A program made the translations under genes and the position numbers. The notes under the pieces were generated by a model, which was not told the DNA's origin, searched no databases, and worked only from the letters and a program-made list of their open reading frames with translations. DNA of 46,408 bases from the NCBI RefSeq assembly GCF_000428485.1, contig NZ_AUAA01000027.1:1-46408 (forward strand), written 5' to 3'. This document shows, in pieces, positions 1-7,146 of the stretch (its first letter is position 1; each line of letters begins with the position of its first letter). The stretch comes from Epilithonimonas tenax DSM 16811 (GTDB lineage Bacteria; Bacteroidota; Bacteroidia; Flavobacteriales; Weeksellaceae).

Positions 1-207
1 TAGACAATGCCAGCAATCAAAGCTCCGTAGGAGCGACCTGTAAATCAACAATACCAAAAGGTCACTCCTAAGGAGTTCTTTTTCAGATTAACTCTCATTT
101 TCTATTAACAGAACGTTCCTACGGAACTATAAAAACTTAACCGATTTTTATGATTTGGTTGTGTTTATTTAATCCAAAATCATATTCCAATTCGATTTAA
201 TTTTCCG
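1..207. repeat. REP-like inverted repeat cluster, no gene
   Basis: No coding region is supported before uvrA. The stretch holds three related short palindromic units: around 22-40 (GCTCCGTAGGAGCGACC), around 61-78 (GGTCACTCCTAAGGAGTT) and around 111-128 (GTTCCTACGGAACT). The first two are imperfect inverted copies of each other (about 15 of 18 positions, with mismatches that still allow G-U pairs), so they could fold into one hairpin. Units of the CTCCGTAGGAG type are, from memory, common intergenic REP-like repeats in Bacteroidota. The element continues to the window edge, so its full extent is unknown. Confidence 0.55.
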
Positions 208-215
208 TAATTTTG
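208..215 (+). promoter_or_regulatory. uvrA promoter -7 box
   Basis: TAATTTTG fits the Bacteroidota -7 consensus TAnnTTTG and lies 17 nt before the uvrA ATG. No clear TTG -33 element is visible. Its position argues against the upstream GTG at 215, which lies inside the box. Confidence 0.6.
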
Positions 216-232
216 TGGGTCTTATTTTTACT

Positions 233-3019
233 ATGGCTACAACAACCGACATCGATATCAAGAAATTTCTTTTCGTTAAAAACGCGCACCTTAACAACCT
301 GAAACACATAGATGTTCTCATCCCGAAGAATAAACTGATCGTGATCACAGGCGTCTCGGGAAGTGGAAAATCTTCCCTGGCTTTCGACACCATTTATGCC
401 GAAGGACAGAGGCGTTACGTGGAAAGTCTGAGTTCTTATGCGCGCCAGTTTTTGGGAAAATTAGAAAAACCAAAAATTGATGATATCAAAGGTTTGGCAC
501 CGTCTATTGCGATTCAGCAAAAGGTGATCTCGTCCAATCCGCGTTCTACGGTTGGAACTTCTACGGAGATTTACGATTATATGAAGTTGTTCTTTGCGCG
601 CGTTGGCAGAACTTATTCCCCTGTTTCCGGCGAAGAAGTGAAGAAAGACAACGTCACAGATGTGATCGATTTCATCAAGAATTCAAAGAACGATTCGACG
701 TTTTTACTTTTGGCCCCTTTGACATTTGATGCTGATAATTTTGCGGAACAACTGAAGACGTTGAAAGTTTCCGGATTTACAAGATTGGAAGTGAACGGAA
801 ACGTGGCAGGGATTGAGGATCTGGAAAGTTTCGGATTTGTGCCAGAGAAAGATATGGCGATTAATTTGGTCATCGACAGGTTCAATTATGAGGAAGATGA
901 GAGTTTCCTTCAGCGATTGGCAGATTCTATCCAGATGGCTTTCTACGAAGGTCACGGCTACTGTTCTTTGAAAAATACAGACACCGGAAAAGTACGGGAT
1001 TTCTCGAATAAATTTGAAGTAGACGGCATTGTTTTCAATGAGCCGACTGTCCATTATTTCAGTTTTAATAATCCTTATGGCGCTTGCCCGACTTGCGAAG
1101 GTTACGGAAAAGTGATTGGAATTGATGAAGATTTGGTGATTCCCAACAAAAACCTGTCGCTTCACGAAGATGCAGTCGCGTCTTGGCGTGGCGAAAGTAT
1201 GAGCGAATGGAAAAAGGATTTCATTAAAAAGAACAAAGACTTCCCTATTCATAAGCCTTATCACCAGTTGACCAAAGAACAAAAACAGTTACTTTGGAGA
1301 GGTGATAAAACGAAAACATTTCCAAGCATTGATAATTTTTTCAAAATGCTGGAGGAAAATCTTTATAAAATACAATACCGCGTGATGCTTTCCCGCTATC
1401 GTGGGAAAACACTTTGTCCAACTTGCGAAGGATTAAGATTAAGAGAAGAAACAAGCTGGGTGAAAATTGACGGTCATAACATTCAGTCGTTCATAGAATT
1501 ACCTTTGGACGAATTTCTTCCATTAATCAAATCATTAAAACTCAACGAGCACGACAGAGAAATCGCCAAACGATTGACCTACGAAATCGAAACCCGATTG
1601 GAGTTTTTGACGAAAGTTGGTCTCGGTTATTTAACCTTAAACAGAACTTCGAACACACTTTCCGGTGGTGAAAGTCAGAGAATTAATTTGGCAACGAGTT
1701 TGGGAAGTTCGCTCGTTGGTTCGATTTATATTTTGGATGAGCCGAGTATTGGTCTGCATTCCCGAGATACGGAAAATCTGATTGGCGTTTTGAAACAACT
1801 TCGAGACCTAGGCAACACCGTAATCGTCGTAGAACACGATGAAGACGTGATGAAAGCAGCGGACCATATCATCGATATTGGACCGGAAGCAGGTTACCTT
1901 GGCGGTGATTTGGTTTTCAACGGCAACTATGAGGAAATGATGAAATCCGATACTCTGACCGCAAAATACCTAAGTGGCGAAATGGAAATTGAAGTGCCTA
2001 AAAAACGCAGAAAAACAAAAGAATACATCGCCATCAAAGGTGCGCGTCAAAACAATTTGAAAAATATCGACGTGAATGTTCCATTAGAATGTTTGACAGT
2101 CATTACGGGCGTTTCGGGAAGTGGAAAATCGACTTTGATGAAAGAAGTGATGACGAATGCGATCCAAATCCAATTGGGAATGGGTGGAAAAAAAGCGGAT
2201 TATGACTCCGTGGACTTTCCTTCAAAACTGATTCAAAACATCGAACTGATTGACCAAAATCCAATCGGAAAATCTTCCCGTTCCAATCCTGTCACTTATT
2301 TGAAAGCTTATGACGACATCCGTGACCTTTTCGCAAAGCAAAAATCAGCGAAAGTTCAAGGTTTGAAACCGAAACATTTTTCCTTCAATGTGGACGGCGG
2401 ACGTTGCGACGAGTGTAAAGGTGATGGTGTTATCACGGTCTCAATGCAGTTTATGGCAGACATCGAGCTGGAATGTGAACATTGCCACGGCACGCGTTTC
2501 AAGAAAGAAATTTTGGAAATCAAATACGATGAGAAAAATATTTCCGACATCCTTCATATGACGGTTGACGAGGCGTTGGAATTTTTCTCAGAAAACCACG
2601 AAGAAAAGATTGCGACCAAAATAAAACCTTTGCAGGATGTTGGTTTGGGTTATCTTCAGCTGGGGCAATCCTCTTCTACCCTTTCCGGCGGTGAGGCGCA
2701 GCGTGTAAAACTGGCATCTTTTCTTGTGAAAGGTGTGACGACGGATAAAACGCTTTTCGTCTTCGATGAGCCATCAACAGGATTGCATTTCCACGATATT
2801 AAGAAATTATTGAAATCGCTTCAGGCTTTGATAGAACTGGGACATTCGGTGGTTGTGATTGAGCATCAGCCAGATATTATCAAAACAGCAGATTACATCA
2901 TCGACATCGGTCCAAATGCTGGAAAATACGGTGGTGAAGTTGTTTTTGCCGGAACGCCAGAGGATTTGGTGAAAGTGAAAGGTTCGGCTACGGCGAAGTA
3001 TATTGCGGAGAAATTGTAA
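233..3019 (+). CDS. uvrA: Excinuclease ABC subunit A (UvrA)
   Basis: Damage-recognition ATPase of nucleotide excision repair, which loads UvrB on damaged DNA. The 928-residue protein shows the duplicated ABC layout of UvrA: an N-terminal Walker A (GVSGSGKSS, about residue 38), zinc-finger cysteines (CPTCEG twice), an ABC signature (LSGGESQR) with Walker B ILDEPSIGLH, then a second Walker A (GVSGSGKST), the C-terminal zinc module (CDECKGDG and CEHCHG), a second signature (LSGGEAQR) and FVFDEPSTGLH. Length is normal. ATG 233 is preferred over an in-frame GTG at 215, because the GTG overlaps the promoter box. A small OGG-like gene follows after 12 nt and is probably co-transcribed. Confidence 0.97.
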   Translation: MATTTDIDIKKFLFVKNAHLNNLKHIDVLIPKNKLIVITGVSGSGKSSLAFDTIYAEGQRRYVESLSSYARQFLGKLEKPKIDDIKGLAPSIAIQQKVISSNPRSTVGTSTEIYDYMKLFFARVGRTYSPVSGEEVKKDNVTDVIDFIKNSKNDSTFLLLAPLTFDADNFAEQLKTLKVSGFTRLEVNGNVAGIEDLESFGFVPEKDMAINLVIDRFNYEEDESFLQRLADSIQMAFYEGHGYCSLKNTDTGKVRDFSNKFEVDGIVFNEPTVHYFSFNNPYGACPTCEGYGKVIGIDEDLVIPNKNLSLHEDAVASWRGESMSEWKKDFIKKNKDFPIHKPYHQLTKEQKQLLWRGDKTKTFPSIDNFFKMLEENLYKIQYRVMLSRYRGKTLCPTCEGLRLREETSWVKIDGHNIQSFIELPLDEFLPLIKSLKLNEHDREIAKRLTYEIETRLEFLTKVGLGYLTLNRTSNTLSGGESQRINLATSLGSSLVGSIYILDEPSIGLHSRDTENLIGVLKQLRDLGNTVIVVEHDEDVMKAADHIIDIGPEAGYLGGDLVFNGNYEEMMKSDTLTAKYLSGEMEIEVPKKRRKTKEYIAIKGARQNNLKNIDVNVPLECLTVITGVSGSGKSTLMKEVMTNAIQIQLGMGGKKADYDSVDFPSKLIQNIELIDQNPIGKSSRSNPVTYLKAYDDIRDLFAKQKSAKVQGLKPKHFSFNVDGGRCDECKGDGVITVSMQFMADIELECEHCHGTRFKKEILEIKYDEKNISDILHMTVDEALEFFSENHEEKIATKIKPLQDVGLGYLQLGQSSSTLSGGEAQRVKLASFLVKGVTTDKTLFVFDEPSTGLHFHDIKKLLKSLQALIELGHSVVVIEHQPDIIKTADYIIDIGPNAGKYGGEVVFAGTPEDLVKVKGSATAKYIAEKL

Positions 3020-3031
3020 TATTATCGTTTT

Positions 3032-3682
3032 ATGAATATTGAAACATTTTCAGATTTGATAAAATTTCTACCAACTGAAATGAGCTCCTTTAGAATTAAA
3101 AAGAGTAATTGGAATGTTGCTTCACAAATGAAGATTATTAATGATATTTTTGAAGAAAATGAGTTTAAAAAAATTTCCCGAAGCGAAATTAGAGCCGAGA
3201 GGAAAAACTTAAATATTTTCGTAATTAAAACTTTAATGTGGGGATACCCTACGAAAGGAAGAGGTAATAATATTGAAAATCTTTTAGATGATGAAAACTT
3301 CAGTAAACTTCAAACACTTCTTCACAAATATTATAATATCAAAACGATACCTTACAATCTTTTAGTTTCTGATTTAAAATATTACAAAATAAAAGGATTA
3401 GGAATATCAACCCTTTCCAAATTTTTATATTTCTTAGACATTAAAATTGATGGCTACAAATGTGTAATTTTAGATGATAAACTTATTGATATAATTAACA
3501 ATTCAAATTTCAAAGAAGTACAGCCTCTTAAAGGAATTACAAGAGAGTTTGCTTTAAAACAAAGTAAAAACAAACTTAACTACGTTAATTTCTTGGAGAC
3601 AATAAATAATATTTCTTTGAAGTTAAATGTAGAACCTGAAAATGTAGAGATGTTTTTGTTTTTCTTCGGAAAAAGTCTATAA
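3032..3682 (+). CDS. OGG-like helix-hairpin-helix DNA glycosylase family protein (putative)
   Basis: A 216-residue protein, tentatively placed among 8-oxoguanine glycosylase OGG-like proteins. What is seen: a helix-hairpin-helix-like segment with KGLG at 121-124, Lys130, and ILDD with Asp148/Asp149 18-19 residues after that lysine. This spacing resembles the catalytic Lys-Asp pair of OGG1 (K249/D268). The C-terminal end (VEMFLFFFGK) also resembles, from memory, the end of that family. It starts 12 nt after uvrA stops, so shared transcription is likely and a base-damage role would fit. Base composition is clearly more AT-rich than uvrA, which suggests later acquisition. Enzymatic activity is inference; it could instead be an inactive HhH DNA-binding protein. 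Confidence 0.55.
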   Translation: MNIETFSDLIKFLPTEMSSFRIKKSNWNVASQMKIINDIFEENEFKKISRSEIRAERKNLNIFVIKTLMWGYPTKGRGNNIENLLDDENFSKLQTLLHKYYNIKTIPYNLLVSDLKYYKIKGLGISTLSKFLYFLDIKIDGYKCVILDDKLIDIINNSNFKEVQPLKGITREFALKQSKNKLNYVNFLETINNISLKLNVEPENVEMFLFFFGKSL

Positions 3683-3688
3683 TGAGAC

Positions 3689-3712
3689 TTATCCACAAAA
3701 AAATGTGGATAA
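3689..3712. other. Inverted pair of perfect DnaA boxes
   Basis: TTATCCACA (3689-3697) and its exact reverse complement TGTGGATAA (3704-3712) are separated by six A residues. TTATCCACA is the classical high-affinity DnaA box. The arrangement also forms a 9-bp hairpin, but no T-tract follows, so it does not look like an intrinsic terminator. The DNA downstream is AT-rich. It could be an origin fragment, a DnaA titration or regulatory site, or a chance palindrome; dnaA itself is not in the window. Confidence 0.55.
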
Positions 3713-3848
3713 CTACTAAACTTTAACATTCAGTTTACATTTCGTATGGTTTTTCTTTCTAAATTTACATCACTAAGATTAAGGAAATCGTTATGAAAAC
3801 TTATCTATTGTCAATCAGAATCACTCAAATTTATTTGATATAAAAATC

Positions 3849-3878
3849 AAAGGATAGCACCGTCGGCTATCCTTTTTT
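3849..3878 (+). terminator. Intrinsic terminator 1 of small locus
   Basis: A perfect 10-bp stem AAAGGATAGC / GCTATCCTTT with a 7-nt loop, followed by further T residues. Confidence 0.8.
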
Positions 3879-3919
3879 GTTGTTGTTTAACTAAAAAAAA
3901 TGAGATGTCTTTATCTACT

Positions 3920-3948
3920 GAACCGGCTCCTAAAGAGTCGGTTCTTTT
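3920..3948 (+). terminator. Intrinsic terminator 2 of small locus
   Basis: A 10-bp stem GAACCGGCTC / GAGTCGGTTC with one G-U pair and the loop CTAAA, followed by TTTT. Confidence 0.7.
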
Positions 3949-3966
3949 ATTTTCAATCTTATGATC

Positions 3967-3989
3967 CTTCGAGAACCTCAGGATGACAA
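3967..3989. repeat. 23-bp dispersed repeat, copy 1
   Basis: The 23-bp string beginning CTTCGAGAACCTCAG and ending TGACAA recurs at 24521-24543 with only two differences. Immediately downstream, TTCGACTT (4025-4032) and AAGTCGAA (4048-4055) form an 8-bp inverted repeat, so the area 3967-4055 looks like REP-type intergenic DNA. Confidence 0.5.
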
Positions 3990-4071
3990 TTGTCTCTCAT
4001 ATAATTAAGTTGTCACACTATGTATTCGACTTCGATCAATATAAACTAAGTCGAAGTGCTTTACAAATCAC

Positions 4072-4101
4072 AAAAAAAGACTGAATCTATCGACTCAGTC
4101 T
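4072..4101 (-). terminator. yceI terminator
   Basis: Read on the minus strand, AGACTGAGTC - GATA - GATTCAGTCT forms a 10-bp stem with one G-U pair, followed by seven T residues. Confidence 0.85.
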
Positions 4102-4126
4102 CTTCCTTTTCATTTTTATGATTTAC

Positions 4127-4795
4127 TTATTTGGAAGCATTCACATTGATGCCAATTTCGATGTCTTTGCTAATCATCCATTCAGCTGGGTCTGTTTCGT
4201 CTGTCCCGAATTTGATTCCCCAATCTGTTCTGTTCACCGTAAATCTCGCTTCTACACTCGCTTTACCTTCAGTAACAGTTACTTTTGCAGGGAAAGAAAC
4301 GTTCAACGTTTTTCCTAACAATGTCAGGTTTCCGCTCACTGTTTTGTTGGAACCCGCTACAGCATCTTTTGGAAGTTCGCCCGCCAAGTCTACTACAGAC
4401 GTGATCTTAAAATCAGAAGTTGGATTTTTGGTCACGTTGAAAAAATCTTCATTTTTCAAGTGTGCTTCCAGGTCAGCCGGCTTTTTGCCAGCCTCGGTTA
4501 CAGACGCTGGGTTCACTTTCAAAGTCGTCATATCGATGACGAAATCTCCGGAAGTGACTGCATTATCAGCAACGGTCAATTCACCTGATTTCAAGTTCAA
4601 AGTTCCCCATCTTGGTGCGAAACCACCTTTGTGGAAAGCTTTCCAGTTGACGTTGGACGTTGCCAAATCTACTTTGTAAGCCTCTCCGGTTTTCGCCGCC
4701 ACTTCTTGTGCATCTTTTACAGTTTCTTTTTTGTCATTACAAGCAGTGAACAAAAATGCTGCGCCTGCTAGTGCCAATACGGTTAATTTTTTCAT
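4127..4795 (-). CDS. YceI-family lipoprotein
   Basis: A 222-residue secreted protein with a lipoprotein signal peptide (lipobox LFTAC, Cys19). After a short charged linker, a YceI-like domain fills roughly residues 40-222. It shows family hallmarks such as the start VDLATSNVNWKAFH, then GDFVIDMTTL, the segment LKNEDFFNVTKNPTSDFKITS, GNLTLLGKT and RTDWGIKFGT. YceI domains are lipocalin-like barrels that bind isoprenoid-type lipids in characterised homologues; the ligand here is unknown. It is monocistronic, with its own -7 box at 4830-4837 and its own terminator. An anchored periplasmic lipid-binding or stress role is inferred. Confidence 0.9.
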   Translation of the reverse strand: MKKLTVLALAGAAFLFTACNDKKETVKDAQEVAAKTGEAYKVDLATSNVNWKAFHKGGFAPRWGTLNLKSGELTVADNAVTSGDFVIDMTTLKVNPASVTEAGKKPADLEAHLKNEDFFNVTKNPTSDFKITSVVDLAGELPKDAVAGSNKTVSGNLTLLGKTLNVSFPAKVTVTEGKASVEARFTVNRTDWGIKFGTDETDPAEWMISKDIEIGINVNASK

Positions 4796-4829
4796 AGAAC
4801 ATTATTTTGATTAAACTTTTTTAGTGCAG

Positions 4830-4837
4830 CAAAAATA
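4830..4837 (-). promoter_or_regulatory. yceI promoter -7 box
   Basis: TATTTTTG on the minus strand lies 34 nt before the ATG and fits TAnnTTTG. No TTG -33 element is apparent. Confidence 0.55.
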
Positions 4838-4897
4838 AGACCTTAAACACAGAACAGACGTTGATGTACATCAAGAAACATAGCAACACCAATATTT

Positions 4898-5002
4898 GGG
4901 CAGCTTTATCCGCCTTCCACTCCCAATCTTTTTTGCTCACGATTTCAGTTAAGTTGAACCCGAAGTACTCGCAAAAAAGGATTTCCATTCAAGTCGGGCT
5001 GC
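4898..5002 (-). repeat. Palindromic dispersed element, copy 1
   Basis: A 105-bp element in minus orientation relative to the copies at 17525-17659 and 25862-25978. It shares the GCAGCCCGACTTGA left end and the GAAGGCGGATAAAGCTGCCC right end. Its interior arms AATCTTTTTTGC (4925-4936) and GCAAAAAAGGATT (4971-4983) are complementary, and the outer GCAGC/GCTGC ends also pair. It is the main content of the 400-bp spacer between yceI and the deacetylase gene. The rest of that spacer (about 5010-5195) is AT-rich with nothing further recognised. Confidence 0.75.
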
Positions 5003-5195
5003 GATAAGTCGCGCATAAATTTTAACATATCACCTTTATTGACAATTAAAAATACAAAATAAACATAAACAACTGATTATCAATATAATTAAATTTTAAA
5101 TTAATTTCAAAATACATAAACATCGGCATCAAATTTGATTCTAGCCTTAACTTAATTAACATTTTTTTAACAAGCCTTAAATTCCATTATTTACA

Positions 5196-6077
5196 ATGAA
5201 AAAAACTTTTGCAGAAAAATCAAATCTGTTGGTTTTTCTTGGGACTGCTGCCTTAATCACTACAGCAGTATTTTTTTTGAAATCCTGTAACAAAAAATCA
5301 GAAAAAGAACAGGCACAACTTTCAAACGATACCAATTCAGAAAAAATCGTCCCAAACTCAGCAAAAGTAATTTCAGCAAAACCATACGTTCCCGACGATC
5401 CGAACAAGCGCTATATTTATTTAACCTTCGATGACGGACCAAACCGAGGAACAAGCAACCTTTTGAAAATCACCAACAAATATCAAATTCCCATCACAGC
5501 TTTTGTCGTTGGAAAACACGCATACGACAGTAAAACCCAATCCAAGGAATTGAAAGAACTGGAAAATGACAAATTGGTTGAGATTGCCAATCACAGCTAC
5601 ACGCACGCCTTAAACCGATATTCCGAATTCTACAAAAATCCAGAAAATGTGATTCACGATTTTGACAGAGCAAGAGACAGTTTGAAATTCAAAAACAAAT
5701 ACGCCAGAACTCCCGGAAGAAATATCTGGAGAACAGGAAACATCAATAATACTGACATCAAAACTTCAAAAGTTGCAGCAGACGGATTACAAAAAGCGGG
5801 TTATGTTTTGGTAGGCTGGGATTTGGAGTGGAAACCAAACCACGCGATGAAACTGAAAGGCACTCACAAAGAAATGACAAAGCGCGTAGACAGCATCTTT
5901 TTCAACGATTTGGAAAAGACTTCACGACATTTGGTTTTTCTGACGCACGACCAATATCTTCAGGATGATGATTCGGTGAGGGAATTGGATTTATTCATTT
6001 CAGATTTGCAGAACAGCAATCGTTTTGAGTTCCGAAAAATCTCTGAGTATCCTAATATTAATGATATTTTGAAGTAA
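5196..6077 (+). CDS. Polysaccharide deacetylase (NodB-type) lipoprotein
   Basis: A 293-residue carbohydrate-esterase family 4-like protein. The N-terminus has a hydrophobic segment ending in LKSC (Cys31), a probable lipobox, so it is likely lipid-anchored outside the cytoplasm. NodB motifs are visible: TFDDGP (Asp79/Asp80), HSYTH (His133 and His137, metal ligands), RTPGRNIWR near 168-176, DLEW, and the C-terminal FLTHDQY with the candidate catalytic His. Known relatives remove N- or O-acetyl groups from peptidoglycan, chitin-like or other glycans. The substrate cannot be told here. No clear TAnnTTTG box was found upstream. It is followed by a palindromic repeat, not a classical terminator. 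Confidence 0.85.
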   Translation: MKKTFAEKSNLLVFLGTAALITTAVFFLKSCNKKSEKEQAQLSNDTNSEKIVPNSAKVISAKPYVPDDPNKRYIYLTFDDGPNRGTSNLLKITNKYQIPITAFVVGKHAYDSKTQSKELKELENDKLVEIANHSYTHALNRYSEFYKNPENVIHDFDRARDSLKFKNKYARTPGRNIWRTGNINNTDIKTSKVAADGLQKAGYVLVGWDLEWKPNHAMKLKGTHKEMTKRVDSIFFNDLEKTSRHLVFLTHDQYLQDDDSVRELDLFISDLQNSNRFEFRKISEYPNINDILK

Positions 6078-6086
6078 TTTTTTAAA

Positions 6087-6213
6087 CCACAAAGACACAA
6101 AGTTTTTGCACAAGGTTCGCAATTTTTATTCTTTAAGATTTAAATTGATTTTGTCATATTTTATATAGCAAAAAAACTTTGTGTACTTCGTGAAGACCTT
6201 TGTGTCTTTGTGG
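6087..6213. repeat. Palindromic intergenic repeat (CACAAAGACACAAAG type)
   Basis: CCACAAAGACACAAAG (6087-6102) and its exact reverse complement (6198-6213) form a perfect 16-bp inverted repeat about 95 nt apart. A nested arm pair (AAAGTTTTTGC and GCAAAAAAACTTTG) extends the hairpin. It fills the spacer between the convergent deacetylase and TIGR02757 genes and may act as a bidirectional transcript end. Confidence 0.7.
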
Positions 6214-6220
6214 GTAATAT

Positions 6221-6991
6221 TTAATCAAACTCTTTGGAAACTCCCAATCCAAACAAGGCAAAATCATAGATCGCCGGGTCCGCAGCATTGTATTTTCTAA
6301 GAATCAAATCCAATTCTTCCACTGCCTTCCAGTCGTTTTGTTTTCTGGTTAAGATCCCGAGTTTTCGGGAAATATTGGCAGTATGAACATCCAGCGGAAC
6401 AGACAGAAACTTCGGGTCGATGTTTTTCCAAATACCGAAATCAACACCTTTTTTATCTTTCCGAACCATCCAACGCAGAAACATAATCAACCTTTTGGAA
6501 GCCGAATTTTTGTACGGCGAACTCACGTGTTTCTGCCCACGGTGTTCTTCGGAAATGAACTGATTTCGGAATCGCTCGATTGAATGGTAGAAATTGGATT
6601 CATCCTCATTAATAAGAAACGCATCTTCCAGACTTTCAAACTGCGAATAAAGACGTCTGAAATTCCTTAGAAAGAAAATAAAATCTTCGTGGTTGAAGGT
6701 TCTGTGAATAGCTTGCTGTGGAATCTTATCCAAATCAGAATCGGTGAAATTCATCACAAAATCGTACGGCGAATGGCCCATTAGCGCCATCATTTTATTG
6801 GCATCATTGATGATCGATTTACGATTTCCCCAAGCAATACTTGCCGACAAAAAGCCAGCAATCTCGATATCCTGTCTCAAAGCAAAGCGGTGCGGAATCT
6901 GAATGGGATCATCGGAAATAAAATCTGGCGAATTGTAGCGTTCTGCTTTTTCATTCAACAATTCGAAAATATCTTTTTCTTTCAAAATCAT
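6221..6991 (-). CDS. TIGR02757 (DUF2400) family protein
   Basis: A 256-residue protein of the TIGR02757/DUF2400 family, which is widespread in Bacteroidota and has no established function. Recognisable segments include FISDDPIQIPHRF, IAGFLSASIAWGNRKSI near the N-terminus, the central KRLIMFLRWMVRKD, and PLDVHTANISRKLG followed by YDFALFGLG at the end. The GNR and LDVHT segments resemble the HhH-GPD glycosylase superfamily, but that is only a structural guess. The start is placed at 6991 because the upstream in-frame extension to 7063 crosses a -7 box (6996-7003) and the pafA terminator. The box lies only 4 nt from the ATG, implying a leaderless mRNA. Confidence 0.85.
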   Translation of the reverse strand: MILKEKDIFELLNEKAERYNSPDFISDDPIQIPHRFALRQDIEIAGFLSASIAWGNRKSIINDANKMMALMGHSPYDFVMNFTDSDLDKIPQQAIHRTFNHEDFIFFLRNFRRLYSQFESLEDAFLINEDESNFYHSIERFRNQFISEEHRGQKHVSSPYKNSASKRLIMFLRWMVRKDKKGVDFGIWKNIDPKFLSVPLDVHTANISRKLGILTRKQNDWKAVEELDLILRKYNAADPAIYDFALFGLGVSKEFD

Positions 6992-6995
6992 GCAA

Positions 6996-7003
6996 CAAAA
7001 ATA
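6996..7003 (-). promoter_or_regulatory. TIGR02757 promoter -7 box, leaderless
   Basis: TATTTTTG on the minus strand sits 4 nt before the ATG, so transcription would begin at or next to the start codon. Confidence 0.55.
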
Positions 7004-7015
7004 CGGATTAGTTTG

Positions 7016-7130
7016 ATCGCAAAGTCGCAAGAATTTATTGATAAAAGCACAAAAAAGTCGCAAACTTTCCGACTAGAAAACATTTGCGACTTAAAATAGT
7101 AATTTTTAAAAATAAATGCGCCTTTGCGAT
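7016..7130. repeat. Palindromic intergenic repeat (TCGCAAAGTCGCAA type)
   Basis: The outer inverted arms ATCGCAAAG (7016-7024) and CTTTGCGAT (7122-7130) enclose an inner pair AAGTCGCAAA (7055-7064) and TTTGCGACTT (7083-7092), so the whole spacer can fold. The inner hairpin doubles as the pafA terminator. A differently worded but similarly built palindrome lies on the other side of the TIGR02757 gene. Confidence 0.6.
7050..7092 (-). terminator. pafA terminator
   Basis: On the minus strand a 10-bp stem AAGTCGCAAA / TTTGCGACTT with extra pairing inside is followed by six T residues. Confidence 0.75.
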
Positions 7131-7146
7131 AAAAATTTGAACAAAA

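Larger units (their letters stand above)
3760..3948 (+). ncRNA. Candidate small-RNA / small-ORF locus with two terminators
   Basis: Between uvrA-OGG and the convergent yceI lies a stretch with a weak -7-like box (TAAATTTA, 3760-3767), a 16-codon ORF (ATG 3793 to stop 3843, MKTYLLSIRITQIYLI) and two successive strong terminator hairpins. After the first terminator a second segment begins near ATG 3900. Both segments contain a TTATCTA(T/C)TG string shortly after their ATG, hinting at tandem related units. There is no downstream plus-strand gene to regulate, so independent short transcripts fit best. No match to a known RNA family is claimed. Confidence 0.35.

Noticed and set aside
704-1282. A 192-residue open frame on the minus strand inside uvrA
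   Set aside because: It lies wholly opposite well-conserved uvrA sequence, has no recognisable domain and no promoter box. It is a shadow of the real gene.
4131-4679. A 182-residue open frame opposite yceI
   Set aside because: It mirrors the conserved YceI coding sequence. The yceI frame has a lipobox, domain, promoter and terminator.
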